Shown: piece after piece, positions 1-8,014 of the stretch
How the letters are laid out: the number at the start of each line of letters is the position of its first letter
Numbering within the stretch: the stretch's first letter is position 1
Source: a candidate division FCPU426 bacterium
GTDB taxonomy: Bacteria > Oederibacteriota > Muellerivitia > Muellerivitales > Muellerivitaceae
Length of the DNA stretch: 64,000 bases
Direction: 5' to 3'
NCBI GenBank assembly: GCA_027452205.1
Contig: DAIDGV010000010.1
Location: 101,455-165,454, forward strand
Translations under genes and position numbers: made by a program
Notes under the pieces: generated by a model
What the model saw: the letters and a program-made list of their open reading frames with translations, nothing else
The model's database searches: none
What the model was told of the DNA's origin: nothing

Positions 1-2183
1 GGGAACTGGTGCCGGGCGACTGGATAAGACTGCGTTTGGGCGACATTGTCCCCGCGGACGCGAACTTGACGGATGGCGGTCCGGTGGAATTGGACCAATC
101 GGCCCTGACGGGTGAATCCCTTCCGGTGACCCGTGAAAAGAGCGGGGTGCTTTATTCCGGTTCCATCGTTCGCCGGGGTGAGGCGGACGCCCAGGTAACC
201 GCCACCGGCGTGAAGACCTTTTTCGGGAAAACCGCCCAATTGGTGCAGGACGCCCATACGACCAGCCATTTCCAAAAGGCAGTTCTCAAGATAGGGAATT
301 ACCTGATCCTGATGGCGGTGGTATTGGTCGTGCTTATCTTGACCGTGGCCCTTTTCCGGGGCGATCCCATGATGACCACCTTACAGTTCGCTTTGGTCCT
401 GACCGTGGCGGCCATCCCCGTGGCGATGCCGACGGTGCTTTCGGTCACCATGGCGGTGGGCTCCCGGCTTTTGGCCCTCAAACAGGCCATTGTCACCCGC
501 CTGACCGCCATTGAGGAACTGGCGGGGATGGACATCCTTTGCTCGGACAAGACCGGCACCCTGACCCAAAATAAACTCACATTGGGCGATCCTTTCGCGG
601 TGGATGGCGCAACCCCGGCCTTAGTCGTTCAAGCGGCGGCTTTGGCTTCCCGGGCGGAAGACCAAGACCCCCTGGACCTGGCGGTCTTGAGCGGGATCAA
701 AGCGGAAGAATTGAAAGGTTTCCAGGTAACGGCTTTTCGGCCTTTTGACCCGGTGAGTAAAAGGACCGAAGCCACGGTGAAGCCGGCGTCGGGCGCGAGC
801 TTTCAAGTGACCAAGGGCGCCGCCCAAGCGGTTCTCGAATTGACGGGAAATGACCCGGCCCTCAAGGCAAGGGTGGAAGAGGCGGTGAATGTTTTTGCGG
901 GCCGGGGTTTTAAATCACTGGGGGTGGCCAAAAAAGAAGGCCAGGGACCTTGGAAGCTTTTGGGGGTCCTGCCTTTGTTCGATCCGCCCCGGGAAGATTC
1001 CAAAACGACTTTGGGAACAGCCCGGGCGATGGGCGTGAAGGTGAAGATGGTCACCGGCGACCAGTTGGCCATCGCCAAAGAGACCGCGAAGCAATTAGGG
1101 ATGGGCTCCGAAATACTGGAAGCGGGAAGTTTGACCAAAGCCGAGGGGGCCGTGGATCTGATCGAAAAGGCCGACGGGTTCGCCCAGGTCTTTCCCGAGC
1201 ACAAGTTTCACATCGTGGAAAGCCTTCAAAAGTCCGGGCATATCGTGGGGATGACCGGGGATGGGGTCAACGACGCCCCGGCTCTGAAAAAGGCCGATTG
1301 CGGTATCGCGGTCTCCGGCGCCACCGATGCCGCCCGCGCGGCGGCGGCCATTGTCCTGCTGACACCCGGCCTTTCGGTCATCATCGACGCGATCAAGGAA
1401 AGCCGGCGTATCTTCCAGCGGATGAACAGTTACGCTATTTACCGGATCACCGAGACCATCCGGGTCCTTCTTTTCATGACCCTTTCCATTCTCATCTTCA
1501 ACTTCTATCCGGTCACGGCGGTCATGATCGTGCTTTTAGCCATCTTGAACGATGGCGCTATCCTGTCCATCGCCTATGACAACGTGAAGTTCAACCAGAA
1601 CCCGGAGGCTTGGAACATGAAGATCGTTCTGGGAGTGGCCAGTGTCCTGGGATTGGCGGGGGTGGCGGCTTCTTTTGGTCTCTTTTATCTGGGCGAGAAG
1701 GTCTTCCATTTCGACCGGGAATTCATCCAGTCCCTGATGTACCTCAAACTTTCAGTGGCGGGCCATATGACCATCTTTGTCACCCGCACCCGGGGGCCCT
1801 TTTGGTCCCACAAACCGGCGAAGGCGCTTTTAGGCGCGGTGCTGGGCACCCAGGTTTTAGCGACCTTGTTCGCGGTCTATGGCGTGCTGATGTCGCCCAT
1901 CGGCTGGGGTTGGGCCCTGGCGGTTTGGGGATATGCCTTGGTCTGGTTCTTGGTGAATGACCGGATCAAACTGGCCGCCTACCAAATATTCGACCCGGCG
2001 GCGGCGGTCTTTTTGCCGGGGAGCGACGCGGACTATCAGGCCCAGGTCCAACGCAGGGCCCAGGCTATTTACGTGCGGGGAGGCCGCCGGGAAGGCCGGG
2101 CTTTGCAGGATTGGCTGCAGGCGAAGCGGGAGATCCGTGAAGAGGAAAGCAAAAGATCGGGGAAGGAACGGGATAAAAAATGA
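1..2183 (+). CDS. Plasma-membrane proton-efflux P-type ATPase (P3A), 5' truncated by window edge
   Basis: The reading frame is already open at the left edge (codons in frame from base 3), so the N-terminus and first membrane helices are missing; the GTG at base 9 is an internal Val. Visible in order are the actuator motif TGES, a pair of membrane helices, the phosphorylation motif DKTGTLT (about 546-566), the nucleotide-binding KGA segment, and the hinge motifs MVTGD and TGDGVNDAP. A six-helix C-terminal membrane part carries ILNDGAILSIAYD, which resembles the Asp-bearing helix 6 of plant and yeast H+-ATPases rather than Ca2+ or heavy-metal pumps; there is no CPC motif. The family hydrolyses ATP to export protons. 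The tail after the last helix is short and basic and lacks the long autoinhibitory domain of plant pumps. Family assignment is firm; the proton substrate is inferred. Confidence 0.9.
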   Translation, partial: ELVPGDWIRLRLGDIVPADANLTDGGPVELDQSALTGESLPVTREKSGVLYSGSIVRRGEADAQVTATGVKTFFGKTAQLVQDAHTTSHFQKAVLKIGNYLILMAVVLVVLILTVALFRGDPMMTTLQFALVLTVAAIPVAMPTVLSVTMAVGSRLLALKQAIVTRLTAIEELAGMDILCSDKTGTLTQNKLTLGDPFAVDGATPALVVQAAALASRAEDQDPLDLAVLSGIKAEELKGFQVTAFRPFDPVSKRTEATVKPASGASFQVTKGAAQAVLELTGNDPALKARVEEAVNVFAGRGFKSLGVAKKEGQGPWKLLGVLPLFDPPREDSKTTLGTARAMGVKVKMVTGDQLAIAKETAKQLGMGSEILEAGSLTKAEGAVDLIEKADGFAQVFPEHKFHIVESLQKSGHIVGMTGDGVNDAPALKKADCGIAVSGATDAARAAAAIVLLTPGLSVIIDAIKESRRIFQRMNSYAIYRITETIRVLLFMTLSILIFNFYPVTAVMIVLLAILNDGAILSIAYDNVKFNQNPEAWNMKIVLGVASVLGLAGVAASFGLFYLGEKVFHFDREFIQSLMYLKLSVAGHMTIFVTRTRGPFWSHKPAKALLGAVLGTQVLATLFAVYGVLMSPIGWGWALAVWGYALVWFLVNDRIKLAAYQIFDPAAAVFLPGSDADYQAQVQRRAQAIYVRGGRREGRALQDWLQAKREIREEESKRSGKERDKK

Positions 2184-2322
2184 TCTATCCCCACGACTTT
2201 AGGCCGACCTACGGATCGGGTATATCAACTAAGAACCTGATGAAGAAGTAAAATAACAGCCGTTCAAGAATCCATTCGATCCAAGGGCGGTCTTGGGCGG
2301 AAAAGATGTGAATTTTTTGAGG

Positions 2323-2337
2323 CCGGACCCGGTCCGG
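2323..2337. promoter_or_regulatory. GC-rich palindrome upstream of the phosphoribosyltransferase start
   Basis: CCGGACC, one central C, then GGTCCGG form a perfect 7+1+7 inverted repeat 18 bases before the TTG start of the next gene. There is no T-run, so it is not an obvious terminator. It could be an operator or an RNA hairpin near the ribosome-binding site; no function can be read from sequence alone. Nothing else was recognised between 2184 and 2355. Confidence 0.35.
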
Positions 2338-2355
2338 ACATAGGGAAGAACCGAC

Positions 2356-2946
2356 TTGAAAACCCCTCAAAACATCCTATTCACCGAAGTCCAGGTCCAA
2401 AGGGCGGTCGATGAGGTTTCCCAAGCGATCCTGATTTGGCTGGATGAAACCAAGGCCCAGGGCCTGAACTTGGTTTCCGTCCTGGAAGGCGCCAAACCCT
2501 TTACCCGGGACCTGATGGACCGGTTGCAAAAGTCCCGGCCGGGGCTGGACCTGCGTCTTCATGAGGTGCGGGTCAAAGCCACCGAGGGTATCCGCCTTTT
2601 AACCGAACGGCAGTGGCAGATGGGCCATTTAGAGGGTAAGGATCTTTGGCTCTATCCCATCCTCTTGGTCGATGACCTAGTGGATTCCGGCGTAACTCTT
2701 TTGGCGCTCAAAGGGGCCATTACGGCCCAAGGACATAAGGAAGTGCGCACCGCGGTCATGGTGCGCAAATTCGGCGCCCAGAGCGGCCCGGTGGATTTTT
2801 GCGGATTGGAACTGAATTGGGACCACCAAACCTTGGCCAAAAGGGGTCTCAAAGACTGTTGGCTATTCGGCTATGGCATGGACAACGACGGCCAATACCG
2901 GGACCTGCGCCATATCGAAGGCTTGGACATCCCGCTGGTGCCTTGA
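2356..2946 (+). CDS. Purine-type phosphoribosyltransferase (hypoxanthine/xanthine-guanine PRTase family)
   Basis: This 196-residue protein carries the PRPP-binding loop of type I phosphoribosyltransferases, LLVDDLVDSGVTL (acidic pair followed by D-S-G-x-T), about residues 100-112. Its length and architecture (N-terminal strand and helix, PRPP loop, short C-terminal hood ending in a YGMDNDGQYR segment) suit the hypoxanthine/guanine salvage group (Hpt/Gpt), in which a GxDxxxxxR-like segment near the end helps bind the base. These enzymes convert a free purine base plus PRPP to the nucleotide. The start is TTG at 2356, with AGGGA upstream at about 2342-2347. The exact base specificity is not evident. 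It appears to be a single-gene unit. Confidence 0.8.
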   Translation: MKTPQNILFTEVQVQRAVDEVSQAILIWLDETKAQGLNLVSVLEGAKPFTRDLMDRLQKSRPGLDLRLHEVRVKATEGIRLLTERQWQMGHLEGKDLWLYPILLVDDLVDSGVTLLALKGAITAQGHKEVRTAVMVRKFGAQSGPVDFCGLELNWDHQTLAKRGLKDCWLFGYGMDNDGQYRDLRHIEGLDIPLVP

Positions 2947-3113
2947 GCCCGAGGAACAGGAATTGGCTCCTGGAATGCTCCGGTCAGGTCGCTTTTTTTG
3001 ACCCATTTCGATCCTTGCCACCAGGCCCCCTTTTAAGAAATCTCTTTTCAATGTTCAATTAATGGGGAAAACATGGTTAAATATGCGGAAATTTGACCCC
3101 TCTGGAGGCTGAC

Positions 3114-3770
3114 GTGGCAAAGAAAGCAACCGCTAATAAGAAAACCGCGAAGGGAGCGGCCAAACCGCAAACGCTCTCGGAAAAGTTCCAAAAGCTGAGC
3201 ATGGGACAAAAGGTCGGTTTGAGCGTCGTGGCGATCATCGTTCTGTTCTTTGGATATGTTTCGATCCAGCCGAACGAATACATCGTGGAGCGCCAGATCA
3301 CGATCGAGGCCCCGGCGGCCCGCGTGTTCCCTCATATCAACGACTTCCACAACTGGGCTTTCTGGTATCCCTGGGCCAAAATGGACCCGAACCAGACCGT
3401 GACCATCGAAGGCAAGGCCGGCGTGGGTTCGAGCTACCACTGGTCGGGCAATGACAAGGTGGGCGAAGGCACCATCACCATCACCAACAGCGTCGAGGAT
3501 TCGGAGATCGACTTTGATGTCGATATCACGAAACCCGCGCCGATGAAGAAAAAGATGACCTTCCTTTTCGCCCTGAATCCCGCGGATAGCAAGCCGACCA
3601 ACAACAAGGAAACGGGTATCAAGTGGCGTATTACGGGGAAGAACACCTTCATGGATAAGTTGAACCAACAATTCGTGAGCTTGGACGATACCTTGGGCAA
3701 GACCTTCCAAAGGGGCTTGGAGTGGATCAAAGTCGCTACTCAACCAGGTTATCAGACCAACGAACAATAG
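3114..3770 (+). CDS. Membrane-anchored SRPBCC (polyketide-cyclase-like) protein
   Basis: The GTG start at 3114 is chosen because GGAGG (3104-3108) lies five bases upstream; an in-frame TTG at 3093 has no ribosome-binding site. The 218-residue product begins with a Lys/Ala-rich cytoplasmic stretch, then one membrane helix (around VGLSVVAIIVLFFGYVS). The START-like fold follows, recognisable from the opening strand V-E-R-Q-I-T-I-E-A-P-A-A-R-V-F-P and the conserved W-A-F-W-Y-P-W segment. SRPBCC domains bind hydrophobic ligands in a deep pocket, and the ligand here is unknown. A strong terminator follows directly, so it is probably monocistronic. Fold confidence is good; function is unknown. Confidence 0.78.
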   Translation: MAKKATANKKTAKGAAKPQTLSEKFQKLSMGQKVGLSVVAIIVLFFGYVSIQPNEYIVERQITIEAPAARVFPHINDFHNWAFWYPWAKMDPNQTVTIEGKAGVGSSYHWSGNDKVGEGTITITNSVEDSEIDFDVDITKPAPMKKKMTFLFALNPADSKPTNNKETGIKWRITGKNTFMDKLNQQFVSLDDTLGKTFQRGLEWIKVATQPGYQTNEQ

Positions 3771-3797
3771 TACCGATCTAAAATAGTCCGTTCTTAA

Positions 3798-3825
3798 AAA
3801 GGGCCCTCTAAGGGCCCTTTTTTTT
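3798..3825 (+). terminator. Rho-independent terminator after the SRPBCC gene
   Basis: AAAGGGCCCT (3798-3807) and AGGGCCCTTT (3811-3820) pair perfectly around a three-base loop and run into an uninterrupted T-tract. Confidence 0.92.
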
Positions 3826-3968
3826 GTCTCTTTTCAACCCTAATTAAGATGGTTTTGCCAGGAAATAATGACCCAAGGTTTCGTCTAAAGAAAGTGTCAT
3901 TCTGTTGCCGTCCCTTGTTCTTTTATCGGTGAAGACGCTAAGATTTAAATCATTTTCAAGGAGAGGTC

Positions 3969-4481
3969 ATGCGTTCGTTCGTTGGGATCTTATGTTTTTT
4001 AATGTTTTCCACCGTCTTGGCGGGAGATCTGACGGTCGCGACCGTCGATATGCAGCGATTGTTCAAGGAATACCCCGGCACCGCTCCGGCCCAGAGTGAA
4101 TTGGAGAAATGGATCGCCCAACGAAAACAAGACCTGGAGGCTGACCAGCAAGTTTCGGTCGAACTTCAAAAAGAACTGACCAACCCCAAGGGTCATTTGA
4201 CGGCGGAGGCGCGGAAAGTAAAAGAAGAGCAATTCCAAGAAAGTTCCCAAGATTTCGATAAAGAAAGGAACGATGTTCAAACGGAATTGGCCAACCGGCA
4301 GGCGGACATGACCCAGAACCTGGTCACCCAGATCAAAGCGGTGGTGGCCCAGGTAGCCCAGCAAGAAGGTGTAGACCTGGTTTTGGATTCGGCGGATACC
4401 GCCGCGATCCGTAATGGCAAGGACTTGACCGAGGAAGTCCTGAAGAAGTTCACCAAACCGGCGACAGGCGAAAATCCCTAA
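3969..4481 (+). CDS. OmpH/Skp-family periplasmic chaperone
   Basis: The 170-residue product has a Sec signal peptide (cleavage likely after S-T-V-L-A-G, about residue 19). A mature start of type LTVATVDMQRLFKEYP follows, the signature of the Skp/OmpH family, in which the strand V-A-x-V-D-M-Q-x-x-F precedes long antiparallel helices. Residues 40-130 are strongly charged and helical, as expected for the tentacle-like arms that hold unfolded outer-membrane proteins. The end returns to the small beta body (VDLVLDSADTAAI). Skp is normally next to bamA; here no Bam gene is adjacent, so this may be a paralogue. AGGAG lies seven bases before the ATG. Confidence 0.85.
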   Translation: MRSFVGILCFLMFSTVLAGDLTVATVDMQRLFKEYPGTAPAQSELEKWIAQRKQDLEADQQVSVELQKELTNPKGHLTAEARKVKEEQFQESSQDFDKERNDVQTELANRQADMTQNLVTQIKAVVAQVAQQEGVDLVLDSADTAAIRNGKDLTEEVLKKFTKPATGENP

Positions 4482-4511
4482 CGCCGGACCAGCAGTCTTT
4501 TCGACCTTGCC

Positions 4512-6908
4512 TTATTCCTTGGCCTCGACCGACACCGTGTAATCCGTCTTTTCCCACTGATCGCCCTGGGGCCAGTAAAAGGTAAAGACTACCTGGCCTC
4601 CTTGGGGTAACCCGTCGGTCGGCAGGTCGGCGATGTGCATGCCCAGGCCCGTGTCCCGGGTGGGGACATCCTGGACCGTCTTCCAATTATCCGAACTCCA
4701 ATGGATGACCGCCGGTGTCAGGGACTCGATCCTCAGTTTTTTACCGGACGTGATGGAACGGATCTTATGGTTGAACCGCCAACTGGCCAGATCGGATCGG
4801 GTCTTGTCGGTCAGGTAACGCTTGATGGTTTGGGGCGGCATATCGAAGACCTTTTGGTCCACGAGGGAACGGTTCAGCTTTAAATATTCGGCGTGGGCCC
4901 AAACCAGGGGCATGGCCGAACCGGAAGGCCTTCCGAAAAAGAGCTCCCGGGAAGGAATATCCTTCGAGTCCCAAACTTGCTCGGGGATCAAGTGGCCGTC
5001 ATTGGCGAAAGACCCCATGGCGACGACCAGTTTTTCGGCGTCTTGCCAGTGGCCCGCGGCCATCTCGTAATGGGCGCGCTCGCCGGTCAAAAGCGGCCAG
5101 CCCCGGCCGATGCCGGTGCCGTCAAAGGGACTGCCATCCTCGTGCTCCCCATATCCGTCGTCGTTATAACGGTGCCAAACCGGCCCCTGGGGTGTCTGTG
5201 TCGTCAATAAAGCGTCGATGACCTTGAGGGTGTTCAGGACGCGGGGGTCCTTGGCGTCCCGTAAGCCGAAACGAACGAAGGCCAGCGCGTCGGGACAGAT
5301 CAAGTGGCTGGCCGGCAGGATGTTCTTTCCCAAAGGCACGTTCTTGACCATCACGGAACCCTCCGCTTGGTCCATCGCGTTCTCGGCCACGATGCGCACG
5401 TAGTAACCGGATACCTTGAATCGTTCGCACCAATCGGTGTTCGAGGCGTAAAGCCATCTTTCGATGGAATCGTTCCAAATATCGGCGGTCTGCCGCAGGT
5501 AATCCGCCGTTCGGGGCTCGCCGTTCAGGTCGGCGTGATCCGCCGCGGCCAGGAGGGCGGCGATCTGCGCGGCGATGGTAAAGGGGGTATAGCCGGGGTC
5601 TTCTTCCCAACGGTCCTGTTGGCTGACGGGACCGTTCTGTACGATAAAACAGGCCGCCTTACGGATCATGGGCCAATAATGGGCCGCCCGGTCCGGGGTG
5701 AGGACCTTCTCACGAAAGGCTTGGTCCACCAAAAGGATGGGAAGGGCGGTCTCGTCCATTTGGATGCCGTTCCAATAAGAGGAGCCGTCCAGCCACATGT
5801 TCTGGGACCAATGACCGTCCTCTTTTTGGGTGGCCTGCAGATAACGGATGGCCCTCAGGGCATCGGCCCTGGCGCCGATGGCCAGGAAAGCCCCGGCGGT
5901 CTCGACCATGTCGCGGGTCCAAACCAGATGGTAGCCGCCCAGGTCGTTGTCGCCCTTTGAAAAACCCCAGGGGATCGCCAGGCTGGCGATGAGGCCGCCG
6001 GGGGTCGCTTTGGATTCGTGGACCCGCAGGACGGACATGCTGGTGATCAGGAGGTCTTTCGAAAATCCGGGTGCCTTTTTTAAAAAAGGCACGGTCTTGA
6101 ACCAGCTATTCCAACCATCGCTATATTCCTTCTCGATCTCGGAGAAGTCCTTGCCCAAGCTGGCCAAGGCATTCTGGGCTGCCTCATCGGGATTGCGTCC
6201 GAACCCCAAGGCCAGCACGAATTCCCCCTGGGAGGCGGTAAGGTCGATCTCGGCGGTCATGGCGACGTTGCCGTTCTCGGCGCGGGTATAGTTCCACGTC
6301 ATTTTTTTATTCTTTTGAATATCCTGCCAGCCGTCCGAAACGCCGACAAAACCCACGGAACTCCTCAAAAAGGGCGTCGAGCAAGCCAAGGCCATGGAAC
6401 TGCCATCCCGTTGGGCCATGAGCAGGGGTATGCCGTCGTAGGTCTCTACCCAGGCGGTGTTGCCGTAGCCTTGATTGGCCAAATGGGGCGAGACCAGAAG
6501 ATAAAGATGATGGTCGGATAGGGATCCCTTTTTGGGAGTGAACTTGGTTTTTTGCAATACGGTGTCCCGCTGGGGGTCCGTCAGGATGGTCTTTTCGATC
6601 TGGTAATGGTCGCAGCTGTTGGTCAGTTGAAAAGCGGCGACGTCCTGCGTGATCGGGCGGACGACCGAGACAGTGTCGCGTTTTTCCTCCGAGAAAAGGC
6701 CGTTGCCGTCGGTGACCAGCATGCCCATGTCGCGGGTACAGGCTTTGTCGATATCCGGATAATAGATCTCGTTGAAGATGCCGTGGCTCAAGGTGAAACA
6801 GACCCGGCTTTTTTCGCTCAAGGCGGTGCCGACGGCGCTTTTGGCGCTGGAGGTCCAGCGGGGAGGGATGCCGGGTTGGCCCGGGGCGAATCGTTGGGGT
6901 TCGTTCAT
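4512..6908 (-). CDS. Glycoside hydrolase family 15 glucoamylase (glucan 1,4-alpha-glucosidase)
   Basis: The start at 6908 is preferred because GGAGAG precedes it by three bases; an in-frame ATG at 6944 would overlap the upstream SDR gene. The 798-residue protein opens with an N-terminal beta-sandwich as in glucodextranase/glucoamylase. The (alpha/alpha)6 catalytic barrel then shows WTRDMVETAGAFLA, the general-acid Glu in QMDETALPI and the base Glu in HLIPEQVWD, so both catalytic acids are present. A C-terminal beta domain ends the protein. No signal peptide is visible, so it probably acts in the cytoplasm, releasing beta-glucose from the non-reducing ends of alpha-glucans. The upstream SDR gene lies 28 bases away in the same direction and could oxidise the glucose released. 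Confidence 0.9.
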   Translation of the reverse strand: MNEPQRFAPGQPGIPPRWTSSAKSAVGTALSEKSRVCFTLSHGIFNEIYYPDIDKACTRDMGMLVTDGNGLFSEEKRDTVSVVRPITQDVAAFQLTNSCDHYQIEKTILTDPQRDTVLQKTKFTPKKGSLSDHHLYLLVSPHLANQGYGNTAWVETYDGIPLLMAQRDGSSMALACSTPFLRSSVGFVGVSDGWQDIQKNKKMTWNYTRAENGNVAMTAEIDLTASQGEFVLALGFGRNPDEAAQNALASLGKDFSEIEKEYSDGWNSWFKTVPFLKKAPGFSKDLLITSMSVLRVHESKATPGGLIASLAIPWGFSKGDNDLGGYHLVWTRDMVETAGAFLAIGARADALRAIRYLQATQKEDGHWSQNMWLDGSSYWNGIQMDETALPILLVDQAFREKVLTPDRAAHYWPMIRKAACFIVQNGPVSQQDRWEEDPGYTPFTIAAQIAALLAAADHADLNGEPRTADYLRQTADIWNDSIERWLYASNTDWCERFKVSGYYVRIVAENAMDQAEGSVMVKNVPLGKNILPASHLICPDALAFVRFGLRDAKDPRVLNTLKVIDALLTTQTPQGPVWHRYNDDGYGEHEDGSPFDGTGIGRGWPLLTGERAHYEMAAGHWQDAEKLVVAMGSFANDGHLIPEQVWDSKDIPSRELFFGRPSGSAMPLVWAHAEYLKLNRSLVDQKVFDMPPQTIKRYLTDKTRSDLASWRFNHKIRSITSGKKLRIESLTPAVIHWSSDNWKTVQDVPTRDTGLGMHIADLPTDGLPQGGQVVFTFYWPQGDQWEKTDYTVSVEAKE

Positions 6909-6936
6909 GATCTCTCCGTCCGATCTTTTTATAAGG

Positions 6937-7719
6937 TCAACCACCGTGGGAAAAGTCGGGATAGTCCGTCATGCCGCCGTCCACGAATACGGTGCGGCCG
7001 GTCACATAGGAAGCCGCGTCGGAAGCCATGATGGCCACCATTTGCGCGACTTCTTTGGGCTCGCCGATACGGTCGAGGGGGATCTTTTCCAGCAGGTCCT
7101 TCATGTTGTCGGGATCGCTCCAGACGGACCTGTTGATGGGGGTGCGGATCGCCCCCGGCGCGATGGAAAGCACCCTGACGCCCAACGGCGCGGCTTCCTG
7201 GGCCAGGGTTTTGGTGAGCATGCTCACCGCGGCCTTACTGGCGGTATAGGCGCTGTAACCCGACCAGGCGATTTCCTCATGAACCGAACTGACATTCACG
7301 ATGACCCCGCTTTTTTGCGCGGTCATCCGTTTGAGGGCCTCCCGGGCGCAATGGTAAGCGCCGAAAAGGTTGATCTCGATGACCTTTTTCCAAGCGGCGA
7401 TATCGCTCTCCCAGGCCAGGGCATGGGCGCCGTCGATACCGGCGTTGTTGACCAAAAGGTCCAATCCACCCCAGGTTTTGTCGATGGCGGCGAACATGCC
7501 GGTCACGGCTTGCGGGTCGGAAACGTCCGCCAACAGGGCCAAAGCCTCCCCTTTTTGGCTTTTTATTTTTTGGACAAGGGCCTCAGCGGCCTCGGGATGG
7601 CCTACATAATTGACCGCCACTTTCGCGCCGGCTTCGGCCAGGGCCAATACGACCGCCTCGCCGATGCCGGAATTACCGCCGGTCACCAGCGCCCGCTTAC
7701 CATCCAATCGAATATCCAT
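6937..7719 (-). CDS. Short-chain dehydrogenase/reductase, glucose 1-dehydrogenase-like
   Basis: The ATG at 7719 is preceded by GAGGTGG at good spacing; the in-frame GTG at 7728 lies inside that site. The 260-residue protein is a classical SDR: cofactor motif TGGNSGIG near the N-terminus, NNAG, the catalytic Ser region VNVSSVHEE, and Y-T-A-S-K as the catalytic YxxxK. The C-terminus VTGRTVFVDGGMTDYP matches the glucose/ribitol dehydrogenase subgroup. An acidic residue at the end of the second strand is absent (VAVNYVG), which suits NADP use, but this is weak. It is the first gene of a two-gene unit with the GH15 glucoamylase, which supports, but does not prove, glucose as substrate. Confidence 0.83.
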   Translation of the reverse strand: MDIRLDGKRALVTGGNSGIGEAVVLALAEAGAKVAVNYVGHPEAAEALVQKIKSQKGEALALLADVSDPQAVTGMFAAIDKTWGGLDLLVNNAGIDGAHALAWESDIAAWKKVIEINLFGAYHCAREALKRMTAQKSGVIVNVSSVHEEIAWSGYSAYTASKAAVSMLTKTLAQEAAPLGVRVLSIAPGAIRTPINRSVWSDPDNMKDLLEKIPLDRIGEPKEVAQMVAIMASDAASYVTGRTVFVDGGMTDYPDFSHGG

Positions 7720-8014
7720 CTTGACCACCTCGCGTCATGATTAAAGTTCAAAAGGCTAAAGAAGCCGCTAACAGCGTTCATTAGGACGACGGAGAATAGG
7801 GTATGAGACAAGTTCTTGATTAGCTATAGGGCAAATCCGCTTTTCGGTTAGGGAATGATCGGGGCAAGTCCCTGAACGACCCGATACCTTTACCCTAGAG
7901 CCTGAAACGACATCATTTCAATCCCCATAGCTCTTTTGCCCATATGGTAAATGTCTTTGCTTTTTGATCTTTCACCTTTATCCTTACCCCTCCAATTCTT
8001 CCCAAAGGACCCCT

